A stretch of 64,000 nt of DNA from contig CAYZSO010000011.1 in assembly GCA_964479695.1 (NCBI GenBank), positions 20,789 through 84,788 on the forward strand. The letters are read 5' to 3'. Within the stretch, counting starts at the first letter, position 1, and the number at the start of each line of letters is the position of its first letter. A model generated the notes under the pieces. That model saw only the letters and a list, made by a program, of their open reading frames with translations. It was not told the DNA's origin and did no database searches. This document shows positions 52,212-60,878 of the stretch, in pieces. Made by a program: the position numbers and the translations under genes. Source of the DNA: JAAYZH01 sp964479695. GTDB taxonomy: Bacteria > Bacillota > Clostridia > Saccharofermentanales > Fastidiosipilaceae.

Positions 52212-53370
52212 CAAACTGCGGTAAATTCGTGAGCCCCATGTCCTCCGGGAACCCGTAATGAACATTGAGTGCTTGTATTGCCTGCGCCGCCGCGCCCTTA
52301 CCCAAATTATCCAGCGCGGAAAACAGTTTAATTACACCATTTTCACGATCGACCGATCCGGAAATGGTGACATAATTCGTCCCAATCAAAGGACGGGTTT
52401 GCGGGAGCTCTTTGGCGGGGAGAACCCGAACAAAGCGCGCATCTTTATAAAATTCCTGTAACAAAGAAGTCAACTCGTCCTGGCTAACTTCGCGCGACGG
52501 TTGCACATAAATGGAAGCCAACATCCCTCGACGAATCGGCGCTAAGTGCGGAGTGAAAATGACCTGATAATCTGTAGATTCCTTATTTTCCTTATTAGTA
52601 AGGAGGCTGAGCTGTTCTTTGATCTCCGCCTGGTGCCTATGCCCGACAACCCCATACGGCTTGAGATTTTCACTCATCTCGCTGAAACCGTACTCCGGCT
52701 CAGACTTGCGCCCGGCTCCCGTAGTGCCTGAATAAGCATCAATGATGATTTGGCCGGATAAGAGGTCCGCTTTGGCAAGAGGCAAAAGAGCCGTCAGCGA
52801 GCAGGTGGGGTAACATCCGGGATTGGAAATGAGACGGGTTCCGGGGAGCTTCGAGCCCCAAGCTTCCGGCCACCCGTAAACAGCCTGCTCCAGAAGTTCC
52901 GGGCGCGGATGCGTAAGCTTATATGTATTTTCATAGAGAGAAAGATCCTTGAAGCGGAAATCCCCACTATGATCCAGAATCGTCACACCACTGTCGATCA
53001 TGCGGCTGACCCAATCAGAAGAAACGCCATGGGGGAGCGCGGTGATGACAAGATCGCAATTTTCAGCAAACACCTCCGGCCCCTCATCCGTCAGCACGAG
53101 ATCCGTAAGTCCGCGCAGCGTGGGTGCATATTGATCCAATCGCTGCCCTGCGTAGGAGCGAGAGCCAGCCATCACCAATTGATAGGACGGGTGCCCCAAG
53201 AGGAGTCGGATAAACTCCAAGCCGACATATCCGGTTGCTCCGGAAACACCAACACGTATCTTTCGGTTTTGTGCGGCCAAAGCCGCCCCCGCCACCTCAG
53301 CAGCTGATTCAGCTCCAGCCGTGAGGGCAGCAGGCGAAGAGGAAGGGAGGGAAGATGATGGATGAGACAT
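52207..53370 (-). CDS. argC: N-acetyl-gamma-glutamyl-phosphate reductase
   Basis: 387 residues. VGVSGATGYVGLEFIRLL (NADP site; about 36-53), the catalytic Cys in LISNPGCYPTCSL, and HRHQAEI identify it. An N-terminal extension of about 30 Ser/Ala-rich residues (PAALTAGAESAAEVAGAALA) is not part of the family and is partly encoded by a GGCCAAAGCCGCC repeat copy. The ATG at 53370 has GGAG eight bases upstream. First gene of the arginine operon; argJ is not in the window. Confidence 0.94.
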   Translation of the reverse strand: MSHPSSSLPSSSPAALTAGAESAAEVAGAALAAQNRKIRVGVSGATGYVGLEFIRLLLGHPSYQLVMAGSRSYAGQRLDQYAPTLRGLTDLVLTDEGPEVFAENCDLVITALPHGVSSDWVSRMIDSGVTILDHSGDFRFKDLSLYENTYKLTHPRPELLEQAVYGWPEAWGSKLPGTRLISNPGCYPTCSLTALLPLAKADLLSGQIIIDAYSGTTGAGRKSEPEYGFSEMSENLKPYGVVGHRHQAEIKEQLSLLTNKENKESTDYQVIFTPHLAPIRRGMLASIYVQPSREVSQDELTSLLQEFYKDARFVRVLPAKELPQTRPLIGTNYVTISGSVDRENGVIKLFSALDNLGKGAAAQAIQALNVHYGFPEDMGLTNLPQFV

Positions 53371-53490
53371 GGAAATTCTCCGTTTCTGTTTCATTTACTT
53401 CAGTTTACTCTATTGCGATGCACTTCGAAACCGAATCCGAACCGAATCCATTTTCGAAGATGTCTGTTGGTCTTCGCAAAAGATGACTGA

Positions 53491-53519
53491 ATTATAATGA
53501 TGGAGCCCTGCCTTGACAA
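53491..53519 (-). promoter_or_regulatory. Likely sigma-A promoter of the argCBDF operon
   Basis: Minus strand TTGTCA (53519-53514), 17-base spacer, TATAAT (53496-53491), about 120 bases before argC. ATTATAATTCAGT across the -10 weakly resembles an ArgR half-site; that operator reading is tentative. Confidence 0.7.
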
Positions 53520-53891
53520 GAATTATTTAATATTTCATGCATAATATGCAGAAAAATGTGATAAGGAACATGCAGAGACAATCCAAGCAAGATTTTATTG
53601 TTCGGATCATTATCTAGAGATCGGTCGAATCCCTAGTCATGTTAGCTACCTAAAGAAAGATCAGGTAATGGTGTAATGATAAGCGGCTGAGACGAAAGAA
53701 TAGTTCAATGCGGTTCCCTTGGATTACTATGCAATCACACAAAAATAATCTTTCACAGATCCTTCTACAATTCATAAATTTATTTTTTCCACAAACCGAA
53801 CATTAAAATCTTGTTAAAAAACTTGCAGTTTGCAAAATTGTACATTATTCTAAATGTGGTTGATTCTTTGGGAGATGAGGAGGATTTTATC
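53520..53891. other. AT-rich intergenic region before the ABC cassette
   Basis: No gene, tRNA or known RNA was recognised in about 300 bases; base composition shifts towards A/T from here on. It contains the promoter at 53823-53851. Confidence 0.4.
53823..53851 (+). promoter_or_regulatory. Possible promoter of the permease-ATPase-permease cassette
   Basis: TTGCAG (53823-53828), 17-base spacer, TATTCT (53846-53851), about 40 bases before the start codon. The spacer contains TTTGCAA, giving TTGCAGTTTGCAA symmetry. Confidence 0.5.
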
Positions 53892-55307
53892 ATGACAATA
53901 TTCTCGTTACTTAAGAAACAAGCATTAAGAACGAGCCTCTTACTGATCATTTATATCTTTCTGATTTTATTTATGGCGGTTTCGTTGGTTCTTCGTGATT
54001 CTGCTCAAGAAGGGAAAGATCAGCTACTATCGACCATAGGCAGCTATATTCAAATTGAACCGAACCACGAGTTACTACAACAGCAACTTGAAAATAATGA
54101 AAACATTAGCGAAGAAGAAACATATGGAGAGCCGCCAGAACCACATAGTGAGCAAGTGATACACTCCTTAGCAGAAATTGACCATATTACAGGATATGTG
54201 CCTAACGATGATTCATCGTATTGGCAATGCGTTCCACGCAATTTTTCGAACTCAAAAACACATACGGGAGTTTCCCCTGTTGGTCAGGAAGCACAATTTC
54301 TTAATGATGAAACTGAAATCTATGCCAATAGTATTAGCCTCCATGGAGTGCCGCAGAGCATTCTTAATCATGAAGATTTTCAAATGGGTTACTCACAGAT
54401 CACAGATGGTGAGTTACCCACTCAGAGTAATCGAGGACTGGCTATCAATGAAGTTTTAGCTAGAGAGAATCAGCTTAAAATTGGTGATGAATTGGAGTTT
54501 ACTCTATATGATAGCTATGAGAAGAAGTTGCTCTCAACGGCCAAATTACCTATCACTGCAATCTATAAATCCACTCTCCATTTTGAAATTTTACCTGAAA
54601 ACGTTTTTGGAATGGCTGTTTATCGCTTCAGCCCCTACAACAGGGTTTATATAGATTATAGCGCTTTGTGTGAAATTGCCGGGATCAATGAGGAATATAC
54701 ATACATGCGCATTTATGTTGATGACATGAATAACATTCCCCAAGTTATTTCTGATGTGGAGAAACTTTCGATTGATTGGACAGAATACTCTGTCGTTAAT
54801 GCCATGGAGCAGCGATACTTGATTTACGGTGAGGCCATTGAGACGGCTTTTACAAACTCAGAGAGTCTCATTACTTTTTCATTGTTTAGTACACTGATGT
54901 TAGCGATTCTTCTGGCGTTGTTATGGAATAAAAATGAATCGTATGAGTTAGGCGTGTATCTCGTGCTCGGCAAAAGATATCGAGACATTGCGAGAGATAA
55001 GATCATTGAAAATTCTCTTCTTGCTGTTTGTGCGCTCATCCTGGCTTTGCCTCTTGGCTACCTAATTCTTTATGTATTTCAAAATCTAGTACCTTCTACC
55101 GGCGATCTGCTTTCTTCTGCGATTAGTTCTTTTGACACCGGAGCAAGACTGCTTAGTTCTTCATTATCTCTTGTCGTAAAATTGAGGACAATACTGGTCA
55201 TGCTTATCTTTGCACTACTCACGGCATTACTCTTTAGCGTAAATCAAATTCGCTTGCTGCTAACCAAAACACCTATAGCTGTAATTGAAGCGACAATAGA
55301 GGAATAA
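53892..55307 (+). CDS. FtsX/MacB-like ABC permease 1
   Basis: 471 residues. One N-terminal helix (LLLIIYIFLILFMAVSLVL; about 15-33), an extracellular domain of about 300 residues, then three helices (about 335-355, 380-405 and 435-460), the FtsX-type permease fold. It is translated with its own ATPase and a second permease. GAGGAGG precedes the ATG. Codon use is AT-rich relative to the arginine genes beside it, suggesting acquisition. Substrate unknown; antimicrobial peptides or lipoproteins are typical for this class. Confidence 0.8.
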   Translation: MTIFSLLKKQALRTSLLLIIYIFLILFMAVSLVLRDSAQEGKDQLLSTIGSYIQIEPNHELLQQQLENNENISEEETYGEPPEPHSEQVIHSLAEIDHITGYVPNDDSSYWQCVPRNFSNSKTHTGVSPVGQEAQFLNDETEIYANSISLHGVPQSILNHEDFQMGYSQITDGELPTQSNRGLAINEVLARENQLKIGDELEFTLYDSYEKKLLSTAKLPITAIYKSTLHFEILPENVFGMAVYRFSPYNRVYIDYSALCEIAGINEEYTYMRIYVDDMNNIPQVISDVEKLSIDWTEYSVVNAMEQRYLIYGEAIETAFTNSESLITFSLFSTLMLAILLALLWNKNESYELGVYLVLGKRYRDIARDKIIENSLLAVCALILALPLGYLILYVFQNLVPSTGDLLSSAISSFDTGARLLSSSLSLVVKLRTILVMLIFALLTALLFSVNQIRLLLTKTPIAVIEATIEE

Positions 55308-55330
55308 GTAAATTATCGAGAGGTGAAAAA

Positions 55331-56020
55331 ATGATCAAGGTAAATGATTTATACTTCTCCTATCCGAAAACAGACATCATACTCATTAATGATCTTTCGA
55401 TAGAGTTTGAAAGTGGAAAATTGTATTCGGTTTTTGGTGATTCGGGATCGGGGAAATCGACGTTACTTGCCCTTTTGGGAGGCCTTTTGCAACCCACTCG
55501 TGGAAGTGTGGAAATTGATGGTCAAGTACTTTCCGCAGAATTAAACAAAGAGGATTCATCGCTAATTAGGCGAACACTTGTATCGTATATATTCCAAAAT
55601 TATATGTTGTTACCATACCTCAATGCAGTTGAAAACGTTCAGCTTGCGGTTGGAATATCTAATAATGTTTCGTCAAAAGAAGATAGCGAAATTTTAGGTT
55701 TACTTGCAGAATTAGGGATTGATGAAACGACTGCTTTGAGAAAGGTGAAAAAAATGTCCGGCGGTGAGCAGCAGAGAGTGGCCATTGCACGTTCTCTTAT
55801 GTGTGAGAGTCAGTACATTTTGGCGGATGAACCAAGTGGGAATCTGGACAAGAATAATACAATCAATTTAATGAAACTTTTTCGAGGTCTTGTGAGAGAC
55901 CGTGGACTTGGCATTATCATTGTCACGCATTCAGATTTAGTCCGAAGTGCTACAGACCTTAGCTATGAACTACACGAGGGGAAATTGCGTGCCTATCAAG
56001 AGGAAACAATAGAATGGTAA
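55331..56020 (+). CDS. ABC transporter ATP-binding protein (MacB/LolD-type)
   Basis: 229 residues. Walker A GDSGSGKST (about 37-45), Q-loop YIFQNYMLLPYLNAVENV, signature MSGGEQQRVAIARSL, Walker B YILADEPSGNLDK and H-loop IVTHS are intact. It sits between two FtsX-like permeases, 23 bases after the first and overlapping the second by seven, and surely powers them. Confidence 0.92.
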   Translation: MIKVNDLYFSYPKTDIILINDLSIEFESGKLYSVFGDSGSGKSTLLALLGGLLQPTRGSVEIDGQVLSAELNKEDSSLIRRTLVSYIFQNYMLLPYLNAVENVQLAVGISNNVSSKEDSEILGLLAELGIDETTALRKVKKMSGGEQQRVAIARSLMCESQYILADEPSGNLDKNNTINLMKLFRGLVRDRGLGIIIVTHSDLVRSATDLSYELHEGKLRAYQEETIEW

Positions 56021-57222
56021 TGCTGAGACGTATCTGGCAAGTGCTCTATCGTAAACCCCTCATGACATTTGTGACAGTGTTACTTTTTGCAATTACCATT
56101 TTACTCATGTTGGTTATCGGGAGGCACGCTTATCTCTATCAAAAGGTAATCGATAACCTTGATCGATACTATCCGCCAACCGTGCGTTTTCTGTCTTTTG
56201 ATTCTGCCATCTACTCTAAGGAAGTCTTGGATAAGATGGAGGCATATGGTAAAGAACATGAGAGTGTCCGTGGGGTCTTGTATGGATCAAACCATCAAAT
56301 TACTGTAATGCAGTCTGAAGTGATAGAAAAAAGAAGTTCATTGCGTTTTGAAGATGATCTTACTTTAAATTTCTACGTGCTCGCGAATCAGATTGAGTTG
56401 GTTGAGGGAGAGTTTCCAAGTGAAGAACAAAGTGGATTTTTACTTAACGAGAGTACAGCCGCTGAACTGGGACTTAAGCTAGGTGATGTACTGCAGATTG
56501 AGATCTCGGAACTGGCTATTAACAATTTGATCATTGGTATTTATCGTCCAACAGATCATGCTTGGAGTACACCGCATCCAAATGATGTTTTCTTTGCTAC
56601 AGGCGATCGTCAACTTAGCGCGTATTTCGAAACGAATACTTTTGAATTTGTTCTGGATAGTCATGCCTCTACTGCAGGATTCCTTAATTATTTAAGTAAA
56701 GCTGATTTCGATCGGGACATCTACACATTTTACGTATCAAATGAACCTTATATTGAGATGATCGTAACTCTTATCAACTTAACAAGTTCGACGTCCTATA
56801 TGCTAACCTTTGCTATTCACTTGATCAGCATCATTTTCATATGGATAATCGTGGCTCTCTATAGACGAAACTACATACGTGATGCAAATGTATATTCTAT
56901 TCTTGGTCTTAAAAGGGGTTTAATCATTCGACAGTTTTGTATTCAGACATTGATCCTGTTGCTAATCGCTCTAGCTCTCTCGTTCATCACCTTCTCTGCC
57001 GCAAGACCAGTTATCGACCGGGAGTGGCATGCATTATTTATTTCACAGAACAAAGAGTTGTATGAACAGAGTCATACATCAAGTAAAATCGTCTCTTTCC
57101 TAGCCGGGGAACAAAGTCAACAAGGTAATTTGATCTATCCTTTTCTTATCATATGTGAAGTGATTGCAGCTGCTGGAACAGCCATGTTTCTTCAGGCCTT
57201 TCGGATTCGCAAGCAGGTTTAG
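56014..57222 (+). CDS. FtsX/MacB-like ABC permease 2
   Basis: 402 residues. N-terminal helix (LMTFVTVLLFAITILLMLVI; about 17-36), an extracellular part of about 220 residues and three C-terminal helices (about 260-285, 310-330 and 375-398). It shares topology but little sequence with permease 1, suggesting a heterodimer. The gene overlaps the ATPase by seven bases. It ends in a 20-bp tandem array that duplicates its stop. AT-rich like the other two genes. Confidence 0.78.
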   Translation: MVMLRRIWQVLYRKPLMTFVTVLLFAITILLMLVIGRHAYLYQKVIDNLDRYYPPTVRFLSFDSAIYSKEVLDKMEAYGKEHESVRGVLYGSNHQITVMQSEVIEKRSSLRFEDDLTLNFYVLANQIELVEGEFPSEEQSGFLLNESTAAELGLKLGDVLQIEISELAINNLIIGIYRPTDHAWSTPHPNDVFFATGDRQLSAYFETNTFEFVLDSHASTAGFLNYLSKADFDRDIYTFYVSNEPYIEMIVTLINLTSSTSYMLTFAIHLISIIFIWIIVALYRRNYIRDANVYSILGLKRGLIIRQFCIQTLILLLIALALSFITFSAARPVIDREWHALFISQNKELYEQSHTSSKIVSFLAGEQSQQGNLIYPFLIICEVIAAAGTAMFLQAFRIRKQV

Positions 57223-57271
57223 CTCGAGTGAGTACAAGTTAGCTCGAGTAAGTACAAGTTAGCATGAGTCA
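57219..57271 (+). repeat. Stop-codon-spanning tandem array after permease 2 (20-bp units)
   Basis: TTAGCTCGAGTGAGTACAAG (contains the stop TAG), TTAGCTCGAGTAAGTACAAG, then partial TTAGCATGAGTCA. Confidence 0.92.
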
Positions 57272-57522
57272 GGCGCTCGATAGCATAACTAAGAATGTTC
57301 TTAAAAACGCGGTAAGCCCGGGGTTCTTGTGGATTTTGTCAGAAATCGGCCTCTGTTTTCGGCATTTTGAAAAATTTGTAAAGTTTTAGACAAAAACACC
57401 CTTAAGCAAAGAATTTACATGGCAGAGGCTGGGAAAATGACAAAATCAAACCACCTTGTTCTGCAAAAAGTGAATATATGCCCTTGGAATTCGGCTCTTC
57501 GTCAAAAAAACAGACACTTTCT
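57272..57522. other. Intergenic region before the sugar-ATPase gene
   Basis: AT-rich, with runs AAAATTTGTAAAG and CAAAATCAAACC. No RNA or ORF was recognised; the promoter listed next lies at its end. Confidence 0.35.
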
Positions 57523-57551
57523 TTGGTGAATCAATCATATAGAGGTATAAA
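57523..57551 (+). promoter_or_regulatory. Likely promoter of the MsmX/UgpC-type gene
   Basis: TTGGTG (57523-57528), 17-base spacer, TATAAA (57546-57551), 64 bases before the start. Confidence 0.55.
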
Positions 57552-57615
57552 ATTGGTAATGGTATAGTTTTAAGAGAACAGAAGTGCACGACTTACGTGT
57601 ATTCGGAGGTAGAAA

Positions 57616-58737
57616 ATGGCAAATGTAATTCTGAAGAATGTCTACAAACGTTATGAAGGCGGCGTGGTTGCAGTCTCTGACTTCAACCTCGACATCGCAG
57701 ACAAGGAATTCATCATTCTGGTAGGTCCGTCCGGTTGCGGCAAGTCCACAACCCTGCGTATGATCGCCGGTCTCGAAGAAATATCTGAAGGTGAAATCTA
57801 CATCGGCGACAAACTCGTCAACGATGTCCAGCCCAAGGACAGAGACATCGCCATGGTTTTCCAGAACTATGCGTTGTATCCCCACATGACCGTTTTTGAC
57901 AATATGGCCTTCGGCCTGAAACTGCGTAAGATTCCGAAAGATGATATCAAGCGCCGCGTCAGCGAAGCCGCAAAAATTCTTGAAATTGAACATCTCTTAG
58001 ATCGTAAACCGAAGGCTCTGTCCGGCGGTCAACGTCAGCGTGTCGCCCTAGGCCGCGCTATTGTCCGTAACCCTAAGGTCTTCCTGATGGACGAGCCTCT
58101 GTCGAACTTGGATGCGAAACTCCGCGTTCAGATGCGTGTTGAGATCACGAAACTCCATCAGCGCCTGGCCACAACATTCATCTATGTTACGCATGACCAG
58201 ACCGAAGCGATGACGATGGGCTCCCGTATTGTGGTTATGAAGGATGGCTTCATCCAGCAGGTCGACGATCCAACCACACTTTACAGACACCCCGTCAACA
58301 CCTTCGTAGCCGGCTTCATCGGTATGCCTCCGATGAACTTCTTCAATTCCAGATTGGTGAAGGACGAGAAAGGCCTGGCCTTTGAACTCCACGACAACAA
58401 GATCTATCTGGATCAAGAGAAGTACGACGTTCCAACCGTTGACGACTACATTGGCAAGGAAGTCATCGTAGGGATCCGCCCCGAATTCATGAGTGATGAT
58501 GAGGAATCAGTTGCCCGTTCCAAGAAGGACGGCAGTACCTTCTCCGCACACGTAGACGTCGTCGAGAAGTTGGGTGCCCAGTCCTACCTCTACTGCACCG
58601 TCGGCGAGTCCTCGATCACCGCCAGCGTCGATCCGATTGCATCGCAGTCGAAGGTCGGTGACCAGGTCGTGATTGCTGTCGACAACAAGCGGATCAACAT
58701 CTTTGACAAGGAAACGGAGAAGAGCATTATCTCCTAA
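57616..58737 (+). CDS. Carbohydrate ABC transporter ATPase, MsmX/UgpC/MalK type
   Basis: 373 residues. Walker A GPSGCGKSTTLRM (about 38-50), Q-loop MVFQNYALYPHMTVFDNM, signature LSGGQRQRVALGRA, Walker B VFLMDEPLSNLDAKLR and H-loop YVTHDQTEA are intact. The C-terminal TOBE part has VIVGIRPEFM. With no permease or binding protein beside it, it is likely the shared ATPase that powers several sugar importers, as MsmX/MsmK does in other Bacillota. CGGAGG precedes the ATG. Its codon use is strongly biased, suggesting high expression. Confidence 0.92.
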   Translation: MANVILKNVYKRYEGGVVAVSDFNLDIADKEFIILVGPSGCGKSTTLRMIAGLEEISEGEIYIGDKLVNDVQPKDRDIAMVFQNYALYPHMTVFDNMAFGLKLRKIPKDDIKRRVSEAAKILEIEHLLDRKPKALSGGQRQRVALGRAIVRNPKVFLMDEPLSNLDAKLRVQMRVEITKLHQRLATTFIYVTHDQTEAMTMGSRIVVMKDGFIQQVDDPTTLYRHPVNTFVAGFIGMPPMNFFNSRLVKDEKGLAFELHDNKIYLDQEKYDVPTVDDYIGKEVIVGIRPEFMSDDEESVARSKKDGSTFSAHVDVVEKLGAQSYLYCTVGESSITASVDPIASQSKVGDQVVIAVDNKRINIFDKETEKSIIS

Positions 58738-58738
58738 A

Positions 58739-58770
58739 CTTTGGCCAAAGCCGCCCCCCAACCACCCTTT
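58739..58770. repeat. Long intergenic copy of the GGCTTTGGCCAAAGCC repeat
   Basis: CTTTGGCCAAAG directly after the ATPase stop, continuing CCGCCCCCCAACCACCC as in the copy at 48756. A small palindrome CCTACTTAAGTAGG follows at 58774-58787. Confidence 0.8.
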
Positions 58771-58837
58771 CCTCCTACTTAAGTAGGAACTTGGTGCATA
58801 AGTTACGCATTTGGCAGAAGAATTCAATAATTATTAT

Positions 58838-58868
58838 AGAGAGGTTCAAGCGCGAACCTCTCTTTTTC
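58838..58868 (+). terminator. Rho-independent terminator after the sugar-ATPase gene
   Basis: AGAGAGGTTC (58838-58847), loop AAGCGC, GAACCTCTCT (58854-58863), then TTTT. Confidence 0.93.
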
Positions 58869-58961
58869 TGTACAATGAAAGAAAATCTAAAAGTTCGGAG
58901 CGAAGGCTTTGGCCAAAATAACTTGCGGCCATGCTGAAGAATATTACAAATCGAAATATTT

Positions 58962-58990
58962 TTGAAATAAAATTGTAATAATAGTATAGT
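58962..58990 (+). promoter_or_regulatory. Promoter of the regulator-ftsE-ftsX-PcsB operon
   Basis: TTGAAA (58962-58967), 17-base spacer, TATAGT (58985-58990), 40 bases before the first start codon. Confidence 0.75.
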
Positions 58991-59030
58991 AGTCTGCGGA
59001 CTCCGTACAAGAGATGAAAAGGAGACACTT

Positions 59031-60140
59031 ATGGAAGAAATCATTCAAGTCATGAACGAAGCTGCTGGTATTCTCGATCGCGTCGCCGGGGTAACGGACT
59101 CGGACGGGACGGTAATCGCCTGCACGAATCAATCCCGTGTCGGCAGCGGTGACAAACTGGCTTCCGAAATTTTTGCGTCAGATGATGTATTCGCCGTAAC
59201 CGGCAAGATGACGTATCGCAAATTCGGCCCTAATGATACTCCGGAATATGTCTGTTTCATTGAAGGAACGGATCATAATGCCCAGATGCAGCTGGAACTG
59301 CTGACCAATTGGTTGATCCAGGCACTGCGTGACGGGAACAAGGATTCCGATCGTGAAGCCCTGCTCAAGAACATCCTCTTAGAGAACGAACTACCGGGTG
59401 ACATCCCGCTGAAGGCCAGGGAGCAACGCATCCCTTACGCAGCGCTGAGAGTGGTCTACTTGGTACGCATTTCGGAAGAGAACAGTCTCGATTGTTTAGA
59501 GATCATGAAAAATCTCTTCCCGAACCGTAAGATGGATTATGTGCTGGCGATGGATGAAGAGAACATTGTTCTGGTCAAGGAATTTTACCGTGACGAACTG
59601 TCGACGGTGCATACTTTGGCCGAAAATATCTTGGACACCCTGAACAGCGAATCCATGAGCTCTGTCTTCATCGGCGTTGGTATGCCGGCTGAAACGCTGA
59701 AGGACTGCGCGAAGTCCTATCGTGAGGCCAGCCTTGCACTCACTGTCGGCGGAATTTTCAACCCTGACACCTATATCGTCCAATATGACAAACTAGGTCT
59801 CGGCCGCCTGATTTATCAGTTGCCGCCGACACTTTGCCATATGTTCCTGGACGAGGTTTTCCCGGAAGGTTCTTACGAAGCGCTTGATCATGAGACACTC
59901 ATCACGATCGACAAGTTCTTCGAGAACAACCTCAATGGTTCCGAGACTTCACGTCAGCTCTTTGTTCACCGAAACACACTGGTCTACCGCCTGGATAAGG
60001 TGGAGAAGATCACCGGCCTGGACCTCCGTACCTTCGATGACGCTGTGCTCTTTAAGCTCGCGTCGATGGTACGCCAGTATCTGGAGTTCTTAGAGAGGGA
60101 TTCGACAACCACGACCAATACGAAGTGGTGGCGCAACTAA
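59031..60140 (+). CDS. CdaR/PucR-like transcriptional regulator
   Basis: 369 residues. The N-terminal part (about 1-100: MNEAAGILDRVAGVTDSDG) resembles the sugar-diacid-recognition domain; the middle (about 130-265) looks like the GGDEF-like CdaR domain; the C-terminal helix-turn-helix (SRQLFVHRNTLVYRLDKVEK; about 315-334) is the PucR HTH_30 signature. It lies six bases before ftsE behind its own promoter, so it is the first gene of the ftsEX operon. Its ligand and targets are unknown; control of wall remodelling is inferred from context only. Confidence 0.85.
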   Translation: MEEIIQVMNEAAGILDRVAGVTDSDGTVIACTNQSRVGSGDKLASEIFASDDVFAVTGKMTYRKFGPNDTPEYVCFIEGTDHNAQMQLELLTNWLIQALRDGNKDSDREALLKNILLENELPGDIPLKAREQRIPYAALRVVYLVRISEENSLDCLEIMKNLFPNRKMDYVLAMDEENIVLVKEFYRDELSTVHTLAENILDTLNSESMSSVFIGVGMPAETLKDCAKSYREASLALTVGGIFNPDTYIVQYDKLGLGRLIYQLPPTLCHMFLDEVFPEGSYEALDHETLITIDKFFENNLNGSETSRQLFVHRNTLVYRLDKVEKITGLDLRTFDDAVLFKLASMVRQYLEFLERDSTTTTNTKWWRN

Positions 60141-60146
60141 TTACCT

Positions 60147-60851
60147 ATGGTAGATTTTTACAACGTCAGCATGTCTTATTCCAAGAGCAGCCCATTGGCT
60201 CTGAAGAATGTGACATTCCATGTCGACAGCGGCGAATTTGTTTTCATTATCGGCACCAGCGGATCAGGCAAATCGACAGTCGTTAAACTCTTGACATGTG
60301 AGGAAAAAGTGAATTCAGGAGAAATCGTCGTCGGCGGAACCAATGTGACCAAGATCCGCCGACGCGCGGTTCCCTATGTCAGGCGCAATCTCGGCATGGT
60401 TTTCCAAGATTTCCGTTTAATCGAAACGAAAACCGTGTATGAAAACGTCGCCTTTGCCATGGAAATCGTTGGCGCTTCGAAACGCCAGATCAGCCGCCAA
60501 GTTCCGATTGTCTTGAGCACCGTCGGCCTCCGTCACAAGATGGAAGCCATCCCGACAGAGCTCTCCGGTGGCGAGCAACAGCGTGTGGCCATCGCCCGCG
60601 CCCTGGTTAACAACCCCAAGCTTCTCCTGGCCGATGAACCAACCGGGAACCTCGATCCCACCACGAGCGAGCAGATTATGGCCTTGCTCCGGGAGATTAA
60701 CCGCGACGGCACAACCGTAATTGTCTGTTCACACGACAATGAGCTGGTTGACAAGATGAAACAGCGCGTGATTGAGATCCGCAACGGCGTCTTAGTTCGT
60801 GATGAAGAGAATTCGGGCTATGCCTTTGGTGAAATCGATACGAAAGGATAG
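60147..60851 (+). CDS. ftsE: Cell division ATP-binding protein FtsE
   Basis: 234 residues. Walker A IGTSGSGKST (about 34-43), FQDFRLIETKTVYENV, signature LSGGEQQRVAIARAL, Walker B LLLADEPTGNLDP and VCSHD are intact. With FtsX it converts ATP hydrolysis into activation of a periplasmic/extracellular hydrolase at the septum. It starts six bases after the regulator gene. Confidence 0.95.
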   Translation: MVDFYNVSMSYSKSSPLALKNVTFHVDSGEFVFIIGTSGSGKSTVVKLLTCEEKVNSGEIVVGGTNVTKIRRRAVPYVRRNLGMVFQDFRLIETKTVYENVAFAMEIVGASKRQISRQVPIVLSTVGLRHKMEAIPTELSGGEQQRVAIARALVNNPKLLLADEPTGNLDPTTSEQIMALLREINRDGTTVIVCSHDNELVDKMKQRVIEIRNGVLVRDEENSGYAFGEIDTKG

Positions 60852-60878
60852 CTGCGGCACAACCAGCGGCACAACCAT

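Noticed and set aside
53625..53650. tRNA T-arm like GGTCGAATCCC
   Set aside because: It lacks the TTC of the T-loop, and no cloverleaf can be drawn around it.
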